DNA from: Capitella teleta
Taxonomy: Eukaryota; Annelida; Polychaeta; Capitellidae
Reading direction: 5' to 3'
NCBI GenBank assembly: GCA_000328365.1
Contig: KB309282.1
Coordinates: 52,655 to 116,654, forward strand
DNA length: 64,000 bases
Shown: positions 44,473 through 57,230 of the stretch, piece by piece
Numbering within the stretch: position 1 is the first letter of the stretch
Layout: the number at the start of each line of letters is the position of its first letter
Notes under the pieces: model-generated
Told to the model about the DNA's origin: nothing
What the model saw: only the letters and a program-made list of their open reading frames with translations
Database searches by the model: none
Position numbers and translations under genes: made by a program

Positions 44473-47185
44473 ATGATGATCATGATTTAATGTCATACAT
44501 GAAGAGCAGTAGTCCAGGGCCTGTGAGAATTATATTGGTAGTGACATGATTATAGGTCACTACAGGGCATCGAGTACCTTCAATTAGTATATGACCACAT
44601 CACTATACGTCACCAGATACTCATCTAAGACGTAGATTGATATAAGATAAGTTGCTAATCCATTGGCGACGTTTGCGCAACGCCACATTGCACCTGAATA
44701 TTGAGGTGCAAGCAACACCTGGATGAGCTTGAGGTGAACTTTCCACCAGAGTGCGGTACATCCAAAGTGCACATGAGGCGAAAGGGTGTGTTAGGTGGTA
44801 CTAACATTGCTTCATATTCATATTCATGTTCACAGACATTACGCAACGTCATTCGAGTTCCAATATTTTGACAGAAGGGGATTTTGTTGGTGATTTGTGA
44901 AAACTATGGTGCAAGTTCCAGCATAGCATTAAGCACTTAGAAACTTTATCCTATAATTATACATTTTGCACTTAATAAATGAATAAATTATTATTTAGTA
45001 TTATTTTTTTTCGAATCCAGAGAATCATGGCGAATTGAAATTGCAATGAAATATTCCTCGGATATCCATATAGAGAAAGTCATGGCATCATTCTACCAAC
45101 GTAAATGATTCAAGTTATCCTCATAACTCAGTTGAGTCAGTTCCCCAGCTCTGAGATTATGACCCACATAGTGTCTTCTGCTTGCATTAGTTACGAGCTC
45201 CATTACCATGCTGTGCAGTTAATAACGACCATTGTTAATTATGATATTCATACCAGCATAATTAAAACCCCAGGATGAGATACAATGAATACTTATATAG
45301 TCCTCGTATCTCATTATGCAGTCACGTGATAGAACTACCTACCAGCATGAAGTTTATGGATTGCTTAACAGTAAAAATTACTATGTATCTGAGGAAGACC
45401 ATGAGTTTAGGACTATGTGACCTCGCGACTAGTTTGTCCATATCCGGAGACTTTCAGAGGAGTAGTCGCTTCCGGGCATGGATACAGGATCAGGGTTTTG
45501 AGGAGGTTCCGGGGAAGATCATTATCATCGGTGATCCCGGAGTTGGGAAGACATCGTTTGTTCGTCGGTATATTGATCAAAAGTTCACTGGGAAATATAA
45601 ATGGACGGTAGGAGGTGAGCCTTTTGACCAGTTATTGGGTTGTTGTTTTTTTTGCAATTGTTATATTGATTAGTGTGATGTGATCATCAATGTATTGATA
45701 TTTTAGGTTGCATACTTGACAGTTCAAAGTACTCGAGAAAATAATATCATTATTGATTATTGGATTTTGGAATACTTGTACGAAGCCCTATTATTCTGAA
45801 ATAAATCAAATAATCAATGTATTGTTGTTTTCATTTTCAGTTGATTTTGCCTTGAAATTGGTAAAATGGTCCGACAATGTTACAATCAAGTTGCAATTAT
45901 GGGACATTGCAGGTAATGTCAGGTGACATATCAATCCTTAATATTATTTAACCAAACAAAACCAAATTTCTCATCAATAGTAAGCAAAGAGTAAGAATAT
46001 TTTAATTAATTATACATGAAGTACAATTTATATATATAATGTTTATTTATCGAAATACATACACGGGCGTGATCCATGCATTTCATTTAGGGAACGAACA
46101 GAACGAACAAAAGAATAATAAATTCAACAAGTACAATAATATGAAAAGAAGAATATGTTAATTACAACAAAGTTCTTCGAGAAACATGGTAAATTCACAG
46201 GTTGTCCAACCGTTATTAATTAATCCGTTGCTATCTCGCAAACGGATTAAATCTCTGATGACGCCACCAATTAAGGCTTTGCATGGCGTCATCTACAAAA
46301 AATAATTGCCGCGTTCTTGCGGTAAAATTATACTCGGGGATCCGAAACTTTGGAATCCCGAGCTTTGAACATAAACAAGAAACATTGAGACTAAAAACAG
46401 ATAGGCTTCCTGATAAAACAGAGGAAAGACAGGAACGAGTAAATATATTAACGCTTTTAACAATGCCCTGTAAAAACTTAGCAAATCGGTTCAAAATTTG
46501 ATTAATGAAAGGAACATCTTGACAGATAATATGAAAGCAAAACTGAAATTTACAATCCTTTCATTTTTATTCAGGTCAAGAGCGGTTCACCTCGATGACC
46601 CGCGTTTACTACCGAGATGCGCATGCGTGCATAATAATGTTTGACCTCACCCAGAGGTCATCATTCCAGAACGCCCTCAAATGGAAAGCCGACCTTGATA
46701 GCAAATGTTGCCAAGAGGATGGCTCTTCAGTTCCTTGCATCCTGCTCGCAAATAAGGTCAGGTCAAATAAGGTCAAAAAAGGTATCCAAAGTTGTAGATT
46801 TTGTTATACCATTGAATTAAAATAATGAAAATTCGTGTATTCATGTTTTTCGTATTTACTTTCAGTGTGATCTCAGTAGACGTGAAGTGAACCAAGATGA
46901 AATTGAAAGCTTTTGTCGAGAACAAAATTTCATCGGTTGGACAGAAGTATCAGTAAAAGAGGGTCTGATGGTCGAAGAGTCAATGAGGTATTTGGTCAAT
47001 TGGAACAATGCTGGTGCTTAATATGATAATTATATTCGTTCATATTCAGTTTCTTGTTGGAGGATCTGATGAAGCGACACGCCCATGTGGAACTAGATGA
47101 AGAGGAGGTTGCCAGGGCAACTCAAACCATTCATTTAAGACAAAAACAGGCTGCATTAGAAGAAGAAAAGAAATGCTCGTGTTAA
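43374..47185 (+). CDS. Rab32/38-family small GTPase, isoform A (first exon A)
   Basis: Exons 43374-43839, 45841-45912, 46575-46756, 46866-46987 and 47050-47185 join in phase and give up to 325 residues. After a long non-conserved N-terminal extension, the GTPase core starts at about residue 118: P-loop GDPGVGKTSLVQ, switch I region YVHGYYTKDYKATLGVDFAL, WDIAGQERF (switch II), NKCD (guanine specificity), and VSVKEG in place of the usual SAK. It ends KKCSC, a CxC geranylgeranylation signal. GVDFAL, GQERFTSMTRVYYRDA and LKWKADLDSK are typical of Rab32/Rab38, which work on lysosome-related organelles and mitochondria-associated traffic. A CATCTTCCAG acceptor at 43400 suggests the true start may lie in an upstream exon. 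Confidence 0.85.
44416..44480. repeat. (GCT)n-(GAT)n microsatellite in the Rab intron
   Basis: About 15 GCT/CTG triplets followed by about 6 GAT triplets, located in the interval between the two alternative first exons. Confidence 0.9.
45275..47185 (+). CDS. Rab32/38-family small GTPase, isoform B (first exon B)
   Basis: A second first exon at 45275-45614 encodes its own P-loop and switch I (KIIIIGDPGVGKTSFVRRYI, DQKFTGKYKWTVG). It ends at a GTGAGC donor in the same phase 1 as exon A, so it can splice to the same exon at 45841. This gives up to 283 residues with a different N-terminal extension. Guanine-binding residues (GxxGxGKT and the switch I Thr) are kept, so the product should still bind GTP, while the effector-facing surface differs. 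The start codon is uncertain: Met at 45275 or at 45348. It lies about 1.4 kb after exon A and probably has its own promoter. An alternative reading is a partial duplicate gene. Confidence 0.75.
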
Positions 47186-49462
47186 CCACGTGACTTTTTA
47201 ACTTACATTTCTGACCTACTTAGCTTCAATATTGTCTATTGATAATCAGTGTCACTGTAATGTGTGTTTTTCTGATGATTATTTTTACTTTTTTTTTGTC
47301 GTAAATTATATTTGTGTCTTCCCATATATGCAGTTCTACCTTTTTACGTTCAACGTCTTTAGGTGGAGTAAACTTGTTTGGTATGAAATCTTACTAGTGA
47401 TTCACACTCTTCCATTAACAATATTTCACGAATGAATGTCATTTATATAACTAACTAATGTTTCCAAGTGCAATTTGGAATGACATTGTAAGTTATTTCC
47501 TCTAATGGAAGACAGAAACCAAGCCTGCGAAATTTTCATTTAAATAACACGATTCCATTGAATAAAACTAAGAGCAGCCACAATTTAGGAAGTCTAAAGC
47601 TACATATGTTGTCGTGTTAATTTATCTGTTTTTTTTTTGTTTTGTTTTTTGTTTTGTTTTTTGTTTTTTGTTTTTTGTTTTTTTTTCAGGTTCATACAAA
47701 TAATTGATATATGAATTGTCATATTTTGTTTATGAGTTTAAACTTGTTTGCTATAGGCACAATTCTATTGAGTACTTTTATATCCCTTTTCCTGTATTTG
47801 TGTTTTCTTATTGATGCATTTAGATGAGCCACTGGCATCCTTCAAAATTCTGATATGTCATTGTCGTTTTGTCCAATGTTAATTTATGATTATATTTATT
47901 CAGATATAATATCATTCATTCTTGGTGCTGAGTTTAAGAGACGAAAAAGTAAATGTTCTTTTCCAATGAGTCGTTTTGTATTTTATTTTATTTATTTTTT
48001 CAAAAGTATTAGAAATTCACAGAAGGACTTAATAATAACACAATATGCCACTTACCTAATGAACTACTCAGATCACACATTCAAGTGCAGCTGCAGCATA
48101 TTATTATGAAGGAAGTTGGCGACTAGAACTTGACATTAATGAGTGTTAGAGACTAAAAGTCACACCTAATTAACTTCATTGGAAATTTCTACCTTGGTTG
48201 TTTTGCCAGAATTCAGAGCCTTAAAATAAATGAATTCACGTGACGTCAACTTCAGCTAAAGGTTGCTTTTGAACCTCCAAGTTGGATACCTTTCTGGAAG
48301 AAGGCAAAGATCCTGATATGTGTCACAATTTCCCTCCCACACCTGTTGGTATAAAACCTATGAATACATTTTTATTTTGTCTTAGTTTCCGCGACCTTTC
48401 AGATTATTTTATCTGGTTCAAATCATATGACATCTTTTGTTATGGTTCCTCTAATTGACATCGTATCCAATTCCCTTCGCTTGGCTTCATTTTACCCATT
48501 CATTCAGATAAACAGAGTTCTGAGCTTATGCTTTCGATATCACTTTCATGTTCGGCTTTGAACCAAAGATAAACAACACAAGGTTTGTAAAAGAAAGTTG
48601 GGCCATTGTCATTCTGTCTGTATGCGTCACACAATGCTTTGTGGGGATTGCCTTCAAACCTGTCTGAACAAACCTGTGGCCGGGAATACCCTCTTCTTTT
48701 ATATGTTGATCTTGGAGGGTTCTACCATAGAGGAAGGATATTCTCCCTCTGATTCTACGTCGCTATTCTTACAAGAAAATGCTGAATGAAACAGTTCAAT
48801 GCGCGACGCAGTGTGCACCCAGTTGTCCTTTGGTTTAATGAGAGAGTGCAGTTGAGTATCATCAGCATATAATTATCATAAACTGCACCTGGCATTTGCG
48901 CCTGATGGCACCAAGGGACTGTGCGTACGCGGAATATGTTTTGGCCCAAGCCAATGGAACCATGGGATACGCCAACGGGCATTTCCCTGACACTGACATG
49001 ACGTTTTTCACGACTACAGCCACAGTCAATTATTGAATGTTACACACTTGACTAACTAATTATAATTATTCATTTTCAACTGACTGACAAACAACAGCGT
49101 TCAACATTCTCTGGTTGAGGTGGTTCCGTAAGTACAGCCGTCTAGACTACACGACTAATACTATCATAATTAAGTCAGAATTATGTTAGTTGTGACTATG
49201 TACTAAATACCAATTATAACTGATCTGATTATGGCACACTTGTGGGCTTACTATGTACAGCGTTTTGATGGCCGTAATCTTGTCCTCTGAATCATGACCC
49301 GCTCGCTACACACAACGAAGGGACATCTCGTAGGTCAAGCTGTAATATGCTGAGCCTGATGGCGCCTAGCTATGCGCACATGTATTTGGAAATTAACTAT
49401 TGTGAGTGTTATCCCAAGATCGCTCATACTGTAAAACAGGAAATTTCCGCGCAATTTCCCAG
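47186..49462. other. Intergenic between Rab gene and duplicated GPCR block
   Basis: Holds the Rab 3' UTR and a T-rich (TTTTG)n tract at about 47630-47690. Open frames here are short and lack family signatures. Confidence 0.45.
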
Positions 49463-49483
49463 GTTTCATCATCGACGAGAATG

Positions 49484-49567
49484 TGACGTCACTGACGATT
49501 GAAAAATCATAACGAATTGGACCTGGATAGCCTATATTCATAACACACTTTACAGTGACATATAAAA
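49484..49567 (+). promoter_or_regulatory. CRE palindrome plus TATA-like box, copy 1
   Basis: TGACGTCA, the full cAMP-response palindrome, lies at 49484-49491, followed 70 bases later by TATAAAA at 49561. Both are conserved in unit 2. They may form a promoter for an upstream exon of the receptor transcript or belong to an old repeat. Transcription evidence is lacking. Confidence 0.4.
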
Positions 49568-50208
49568 AACCCCACAAAATACTGGAAACGAGGAAGGGGA
49601 CTGACTCCTCACACCTCCTCTTTTTTTCCTTTTTTTTTTCTTATGTAATGTACATAATTATGTAATATCATTTTAGTTTTATTTATTAACACAATGAGCT
49701 TTGCTCTGCCAGCGCTTGGTGGCAACAATTGATGGAGAGCTTCCAGTGCTTCTGATAAGAACTGGAAATAAAGGAATAAAAGACTCAGGGCACGACGGTT
49801 ATTATGCTAAGAAAACAACATTCAACTACCTCTAGACTTCTATTAAGGGAAGTCTTACCGACATACTTCAATTAGGAAACCGAGAGGAAGTTATAGTTAG
49901 TGATGGGCGAATATTGATTTTGAAATCGTGTACGGTGACTGGGCTGGAACTGCTCCTCTACCCCTGGGGAGCTAACAGTGAATACATTTAGGCTGACTAG
50001 GTCGAGTGCGTTATGATTACGGTAAGTACGTACGTACAAATAATCACAGCCTTGTCAAAAATGTTAATTATAAAGTTTGTTGAGAATAAGAATAAGAATA
50101 ATTTTATTGGGCAAAACAGAGGGACATCAGTGGCACTATTTAGGGAAAGAGTAAAAAGATACTGTTTTGGGCAGGTGACTGACACTATGGAGGGTATTTA
50201 GTCCCCTG

Positions 50209-50250
<42 letters not shown>

Positions 50251-50650
50251 GTGTGAACGCGGGAATCGAAGGTAGCATAGGCACTGAGTTAATTGGCTGA
50301 CGTTGAAAAAAGAAAACCAAAAAAACAAAACAAAAAACAAACAAACAAACAAACAAACAAACAAAGGAAAAAGGAAAGAGAAGAAAAATTGAACAAGAAC
50401 GTGGATGAATGAAAACAAAATGTAAAGATATATATATATACGTATATTAATTAATTAGGCCAGTGGGGCAATGGAAAATAAATGATTCAATGGATGGATG
50501 AAGTTCACTGAAGGTCTTGTCGCTGAGTGAAGCCGAAACCCTTTCAATAGATTCAGAATTCACAAAAAAGCAGACGCATTGTGAGATGTTTTCCTTTCTC
50601 TGCATGGTGATGATGATGATGATGATCAAGTGTTGAAGGCAGCACTCGCA

Positions 50651-50657
50651 TATAAAG
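50651..50657 (+). promoter_or_regulatory. TATA box of GPCR copy 1
   Basis: TATAAAG lies 53-59 bases before the start codon in a stretch kept in both copies, consistent with a core promoter and a very short 5' UTR. Confidence 0.55.
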
Positions 50658-50709
50658 CAAACACTCAAGGTTTAGCTGGCGGCATTAGTGCATTGAATCC
50701 ATTGCAAGC

Positions 50710-51873
50710 ATGATGAATCTCGCTGCATTCTACTCGTTACTTTTCCTCTCTGCTCATTTCCATCCACTGCAGATGAACGAAATGACATCTTACATTCCTG
50801 AGACTACTCACTCGGCGACTTTGAAACCAGTTCAACCCATTTTGGATTGGGTAGAACTGCTGCTTGCTCAACTTGCGATCCTGAAGGACGTTGAGTTCAT
50901 TGTGACCGTAACACTTGGTGCGCTGGCTCTTCTTGGCAATATAGTCATTCTTATTGTAACCGCTCATTACAAATCAATTGGCATTGCCGAAGTGTACATG
51001 GTTGGACTGGCCGTCTGCGATCTCTCTATCGGAATCTTCAGTTCGTGGCGAGCAATCGCTGATCGAGTCTACACCTGGTCTACAGGAGTATTTCGGTTCT
51101 GTGCTCTCACATACTGGCCAGTGGTCGGCCTCGAAGTAGCCGCCTCAACCACAGCATCACTGATCGCAATGGCACTCAGCATCGACCGATGTCTCGCTCT
51201 CAAGTTCCCTATTAAACATTCTGAACTATGTTCCGTACACAAGGCAAAGATGCTTGCTTTGGCAAGTGGTTTGCTATCAGTCATTATTGGCCTCAATTAT
51301 CCAGTGAGATTATTCGTTCCAGATGAAGGCATCTCCTACATGAATTTAATACCGACTGATCGCACTTCAATAGGTAAATATCCATTTTTCTCCAAACTGT
51401 GTCGATACGTCGAATTCTTCTTTCGGTTTGCAATACCACTTTCAGCGATGATCGTCGCCAATACTTGGACCATGGCTATCATCCGCATAAGTGACCAGTT
51501 CAGAAAGGGAATAGACAAGGAAGCCCGTAGCGCAATGAAAACTCCAAAATGCTTGACCATGACAATCGGACTGGTCATCATCTTCATCATAACTCAGATG
51601 CCGAAAGCAGCATTCCTTTTTGATCAAATGATCTTCTACAGTGAGCACAGGGGAACCGGACTTTTTGAAACCTTTGTTATTGTGGGAAATCTCATGACGA
51701 GGTTCAACTCAATTGTCAATATCATTGTGTACCTCACACTAAACAGAGAATTTCGCCGCACCCTCGTCAAGGTTCTGAATGTTCGCAAAACACCCGACAT
51801 TGAAATTTCCAGCCACCCAACTCTCTCAACCACGAATGGATCAGAAAAACAGGACGTCGCTTCTAGAACATGA
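50710..51873 (+). CDS. Class A (rhodopsin-type) GPCR, copy 1
   Basis: Intronless 387-residue receptor. After a signal-peptide-like start (MMNLAAFYSLLFLSAHF), seven membrane segments can be traced. TM1 has GNIVILIV. TM2 has LAVCD, the LAxxD sodium-site motif. TM3 ends SIDRCLAL, a DRY variant. TM6 has FIITQMPKAAF, with the usual Pro but without the CWxP Trp. TM7 has NSIVNIIVY, an NPxxY variant lacking the Pro. These mark the rhodopsin class, which signals through heterotrimeric G proteins at the plasma membrane. The ligand is unknown. The Ser/Thr-rich tail could take kinase phosphorylation. The copy at 59288 differs at ten residues by my count. No specific subfamily is recognised. Confidence 0.9.
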   Translation: MMNLAAFYSLLFLSAHFHPLQMNEMTSYIPETTHSATLKPVQPILDWVELLLAQLAILKDVEFIVTVTLGALALLGNIVILIVTAHYKSIGIAEVYMVGLAVCDLSIGIFSSWRAIADRVYTWSTGVFRFCALTYWPVVGLEVAASTTASLIAMALSIDRCLALKFPIKHSELCSVHKAKMLALASGLLSVIIGLNYPVRLFVPDEGISYMNLIPTDRTSIGKYPFFSKLCRYVEFFFRFAIPLSAMIVANTWTMAIIRISDQFRKGIDKEARSAMKTPKCLTMTIGLVIIFIITQMPKAAFLFDQMIFYSEHRGTGLFETFVIVGNLMTRFNSIVNIIVYLTLNREFRRTLVKVLNVRKTPDIEISSHPTLSTTNGSEKQDVASRT

Positions 51874-51952
51874 GGGACTAAATTACATTTGCAAACGTTG
51901 TATCAAACATTGAATATGCAAATCAGGACATTTTGCCGGTATAATCTTACGT

Positions 51953-52110
<158 letters not shown>

Positions 52111-52362
52111 GCTAAGAGGGGGTGCCTCTTACTAATTATTATGCACATCGTGAGGCTCACAACTGCCCCAATGCACTGTGTGTTTGTGGAATAAGGCCCT
52201 GATGAGAAACTCCAATCCTTCTCCCTCAATATCTCAAAACCATCCACAATTGAACGAACCTAGAAAACAATCACTTGCTATGTTGAAGGTATTAATCATG
52301 AATGTGCTTTGTCAGCTTGAAACCGATAAGTAATATACCTAATGTATGCGATAATGAGATAA

Positions 52363-55300
52363 TGTCGCGCTGGATTTTGGCCAGCACATAATGCCTTATC
52401 ATAAAATGAATATTGACGTTGTGATTAGAAGAGAGCTCGCCGCCTCTTAAGCGAGATCGAGCAATGCATGTGTGAGATTCAACTGAATAAACGTAAAAGG
52501 TAGATTATATTTACCCGACCGTGTTCTCTCTCTCTCTCGTTTGCGCCACGAACCCTCACTGACACCAGGAGCTCTGGTTACAACTTGGACCACCGGCGGG
52601 ACTACACGCAAACGAAGAGATGGCAGAGTGGCAAATCAGGTTCGTAAATCTCTTCGAACGACTAGAGGCACGCGCACACCTCGCTGATGAGGCCGAGAAG
52701 GTAAGCCCTTGTGACGGCAGGACCCCACGCTTGTAAAGCAGTTCCTTCGCGAGCTGGAGCTGCTCGCCATGGACCACCGCATGCTGGTCTTTCACAAGAC
52801 AGCTCGCGGCAGCATGCTGCGAACAGGGACGCGCTGGCTCCGGGACAACATCAAGACCTACCTCCTACAGAGTTTTGTGACGTACGATGCGAACAACTGC
52901 CGACGACTCGAATTACAGCGCTGTACACGTCAACCAAGTGAGACCCTGCTCAGCTTCAACCGCCGGTTTGAAGAGCTCGCGGAAGACGCATACCCCGGTA
53001 ACCGCAACGCAGAGCAAGTAGAGCTACTTGTAAGGCTGTACGCTACCGGCCTTAAATACCAGAAACTCGCGAAGAAGATCATCTTGCCTGACAAACCAGC
53101 CGACCTCAACCAAGCTTTCCTTCGCACATCGGCCACGGAGAGGGAAGCAGACAACATGGCATGGCTCGGCTTTGAACCTATGGAGGTGGACGCCGTCAAA
53201 ACCGCCCGCAAACCGGAGCACTCCAAAGTGGAGAAAGAACTCCACGTGCTGAGATCACAGTATGGCAAGCTCGAAGCCAAACTCGACCGGCTCCTGGACC
53301 ACAACGCCCTGCCTCTGCCACCACAACGTCATGCAGCACCCTCCCCCCAAGACAGCCGCCAGATGACATGCTATTACTGCGGCCGGTTAGGTCACATACA
53401 ACGGGACTGCCGGTCCAAGCAACGCGCCGCCCAGAACCCCCGGTGCCCGACTACCTCTCGGCTGGACCCCGCCTTCTCCCCAAGCTCATCCGCATGACTA
53501 GGGGGCTACGATGGTCGCCCCCGTGCCATCATGTCAATTATGGGCGCGTCGTGCGAGGCCCTAATTGACACCGAGGCAGCCAGGAGCCTCCTTAGCGCGA
53601 CCTGCTGGCGACGAATTGCGCGACCCGGAAGCCGAACACAGCCCTCGGAGGTCACCCTGCAAACAGTTTCGGGAGCCCACATGCCGACTGGCGCCGAGGT
53701 GACCTTGGAGGTCGAACACCTCGGCTTGTGTCTCTTCCTTATCTGCTCGGAACTATCCCTGCATTTGATCATCGACAGTGATCTTCTTAGCCAGGCAGGA
53801 TGCAGCATACACTATCAGGATCACTGTATGATCACGTGGAGCCAGATACGTGTATCGCTGCAAGTAGATGCTTTCACCTCCACTTACATCTCCCCCGCAT
53901 TCTCCGCTAACCCCGTGATCACACCCCCGGACTACATGGATTGCTACACCATCCAGTTTTCCCAGACAAAATTGGTCATTGCACGGTCGGCCAACCAGCC
54001 ACGGTCGTTACGACCGGTATCCCAATACGACAGAAGGCTTACCGACTAGAGCCTCTGGGCCGCGCCGATAACCCTACAAACAAAGAAGGACGGGTCCATC
54101 CGGTTCTGCGTTGATTATCGCAGGATCAACGCTATCACCACAAAAGACGCAGGACTCCTACCCCTCATACAGGACGTGTTCGACAACCTGTAAGGCGCAC
54201 AGATCTTCTCCACTCTTGACCTCAAGTCTGGGTACTGGCAGGTTGACGTGGCTGAGGAGGACATACCCCAAAACAGCGTTCATCACCCATCGGGGGCTGT
54301 ACGAGTTCGTCCGACTACCCTTCGGCCTCACGAACGCCTCCGCCCAGTTCCAAAGGCTGATGAACTTCATCCTACGAGACTTCATCGGAAAGACCTGCTG
54401 TGTTTATTTGGACGACATCGTCGTGTTTGGTCGGACAGCTAACGAACACAAACAACGCCTCGAGCAGGTCCTAGACTTCTTTCGTGCAGCGGGCCTTACC
54501 ATCAAGCAGAAGAAATGCTTCATTGGACCCGAGAGCGTCGAACTTCTTGGCTACACAGTGTCGGCGCAGGGCCTCACTGCACAACAAGACAAACTGGCGG
54601 CTATCCACAAGATGGCGGCCCCATCCGATGTAAAGGCCATCCAATGGTTCCTGGGGATAACCGGATATTACCGGATATTATCCCAGCTGATCCCTCGCTA
54701 CGCCAACATTGCTGCACCCCTGGTCACCCTTACTCGGAAGGGGGAACCCTGGAGCTGTGGGACTGACGAAGACTCCGCCTTCCGCCAGCTGCGAGACGCC
54801 CTAACTTCCGACCTCGTCGTGGCGCACCCAGACTCAACTCACTCTTACCGCCTTTACGCTGATACCAGCAACGTCGCCGTTGGTACGATATTCACACAGA
54901 CCGACGAGAAGGGCATGGAACGGCCTATACACTACGTGTCAAAGTCCCTTACCGGAGCCCAGTAGAACTGGAGCCCCATTGATCGCGAGGCCTTTGCCAT
55001 ACTCTACGCCCTCCGCAAACTACACAAACTCCAGGGTGTCGCACTGACCGTCCTAACTGACCACAAACCCTTGCGGAGCCTGTTTCAAAGTGAGCTGTCT
55101 AACTCAAAGCTACAATGCTAGAGCATGCTCATCTCCAAGTTCACTCCGATTCTTGAGTATCGCAAGGGCTCCGACAACGTTTGGGCGGACATGCTGTCGC
55201 GTCTGCCGCATCCAGAAGCAACAGCGTCGATCCAGGAGGTCCTGCACACGCCCAACCTGCCGGCCCAACAACGGATCGCCTTTTCTGACGCGTGGGGCCG

Positions 55301-56235
55301 CGCCGAGACAGAAGAAGACGATGAGTACATCCTCCTAGATGGTGAGCTGTCCAGCCTTTGCCCGCCGTACGTAGTAGTCACGCCCTACCCCCGGCTGATG
55401 GCGCCACCAAGCCTTCGTCCGCGGCTTCTCGACGAAACACACCAAGAGACTGGTCACAGGGGTCGACACTCCCTGCTACGATGGCTGCAAGCCTTCACTG
55501 TATGGCCAGGGATGGCGACAGACGTTAAGATCCGTACCCAGACCTGCCCCCACTGCCTGGGGAACCAACGGAAGCCACAACCAACCATCCCTCAGATCAC
55601 GGAAACCCCCAAACGCCCTTTTGAACGGGTTGGCGTTGATCTCACTGGGCGTTGGCGTTGATCTTCCATCTCTTCAAAACAACAGATATCTCCTCTGCAT
55701 GGTGGATCACCTTACAGGCTGGGCAGAAGTCATTCCGATCCCAGACAAACGCGCCACCACGGTGTGGGCCTCCCTGATGACGAAGATTTTCCCTAGACAC
55801 GGCCATCCGCAGACGCTAATCACAGACAACGGCCCCGAATTTGCTAACGAGGTTTTCACGACTGGGTGCCGTGCGCTACAAATTCACAACGTGCGAACAA
55901 CACCAGTGCGACCTCAGTCCAATGGAGTGGCGGAGCGGTTCAACCACACCCTGAAGGACACTCTTAGGAAGCTGGTCAACAACCAGACGTCGACCTGGGA
56001 GTACCAACTCTCGGCAGCCCTATGGTTCTACCACATCTCCACCTCGGAGGCCAGGGGTTCTAGCCCTTTGAACTCCTCTACGGTTACGCTCCGGACATTC
56101 TGCAGGAGATAGATGACCTAGACGGCCGGTTTGAGAACATGGCTCGAGCCCGCAACATGGCGGTGCAGAAACAAACGAAGAGCAAGGAGCAGCGACAAGA
56201 ACGTTCAAGGCTGCTACACCTTGAAGAGAGGCGAG
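52363..56235 (+). mobile_element. Ty3/Gypsy retrotransposon fossil, copy 1
   Basis: Parts in order are an LTR-like stretch from TGTCGCGCTGG (52363) to about 52560 with an AATAAA signal, Gag with a zinc knuckle CYYCGRLGHIQRDC (52769-53497), a protease-like segment (53531-53900), reverse transcriptase and ribonuclease H (about 54060-55130), and integrase with an HHCC-type region and catalytic core (about 55380-56110). No 3' LTR was recognised. It is broken, with several interruptions. Damage shared with copy 2 shows it was already dead when the segment duplicated. Confidence 0.85.
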
Positions 56236-56767
56236 TGAAACCCCACGATTGCATAACCATTGACCAAGCTGAGCCAATCAGCTTTTCACATTTACGTGAT
56301 CATGGATTTCACATGGTCTCAGTTCGAGGCAAAGTCATTAATATAAATAATAATCAAAATAATGAATATCTTTCATTATTTTGTATTTCTCGTCTTTCAA
56401 TATTTGAGATCAGAATCTCATACGTTCTTTAATCAAGTGTTACAATATTGGTTTTGTATTCATTTGGCTTCTGAGTAATTGTATTCAGGTGTTATATACC
56501 TGGAGAGGTAGTGTACGCAATACTTAATAATAAAACTGAATGCAAGGTACCCCAACCATCATGCGAAATACATGCACGCATGTAATAGCTCTAGGTCGCC
56601 AAGGATGTAAAGTTTGTTAAGGAATATATTGGCATGTGCATTATAAGAATAATTATATCAGATTATATAAGCCTTTTGCAAATTCAATATGGTTAATTCT
56701 AGTAATATAGCCGCATGCTAATACATGTAGACCGACTTAAATTTAAGTTAAGCATTCGCACGAGGGG
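56236..56767. other. Spacer between the duplication units
   Basis: AT-rich, no features recognised. Confidence 0.4.
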
Positions 56768-56786
56768 GAAATCATCGACGAGAATG

Positions 56787-56870
56787 TGACGTCACTGACG
56801 ATTGAAAAATCATAACGAATCGCACCTGGATTGCCTATATTCATAACACACTTCACAGTGACATATAAAA
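56787..56870 (+). promoter_or_regulatory. CRE palindrome plus TATA-like box, copy 2
   Basis: TGACGTCA at 56787-56794 and TATAAAA at 56864-56870, with the same spacing as copy 1 to within a base. Confidence 0.4.
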
Positions 56871-57005
56871 AAACCCACAAAATACTGGAAACGAGGAAGG
56901 GGACTGACTCCTCACACCTCTTCTTTTTTCCTTTTTTTTTTCTTATGTAATGTACATAATTATGTAATATCATTTTAGTTTTTTTTTATTAACACAATGA
57001 GCTTA

Positions 57006-57230
57006 NNNNNNNNNNNNNNNNNNNNNNNNNNNNNNNNNNNNNNNNNNNNNNNNNNNNNNNNNNNNNNNNNNNNNNNNNNNNNNNNNNNNNNNNNNNNNNN
57101 NNNNNNNNNNNNNNNNNNNNNNNNNNNNNNNNNNNNNNNNNNNNNNNNNNNNNNNNNNNNNNNNNNNNNNNNNNNNNNNNNNNNNNNNNNNNNNNNNNNN
57201 NNNNNNNNNNNNNNNNNNNNNNNNNNNNNN
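57006..57230. other. Assembly gap (225 N)
   Basis: Run of N. It falls inside the duplicated block, just where the similarity to unit 1 stops, so the local structure of unit 2 is not certain. Confidence 1.

Noticed and set aside
44401-44480. Triplet repeat as a coding poly-Ala/Ser/Leu tract of the Rab gene
   Set aside because: Both splice boundaries around it place it in the intron, and stops lie on either side.
50185-50418. Minus-strand Phe-rich frame
   Set aside because: Produced by the A run and the (AAAC)n tract.
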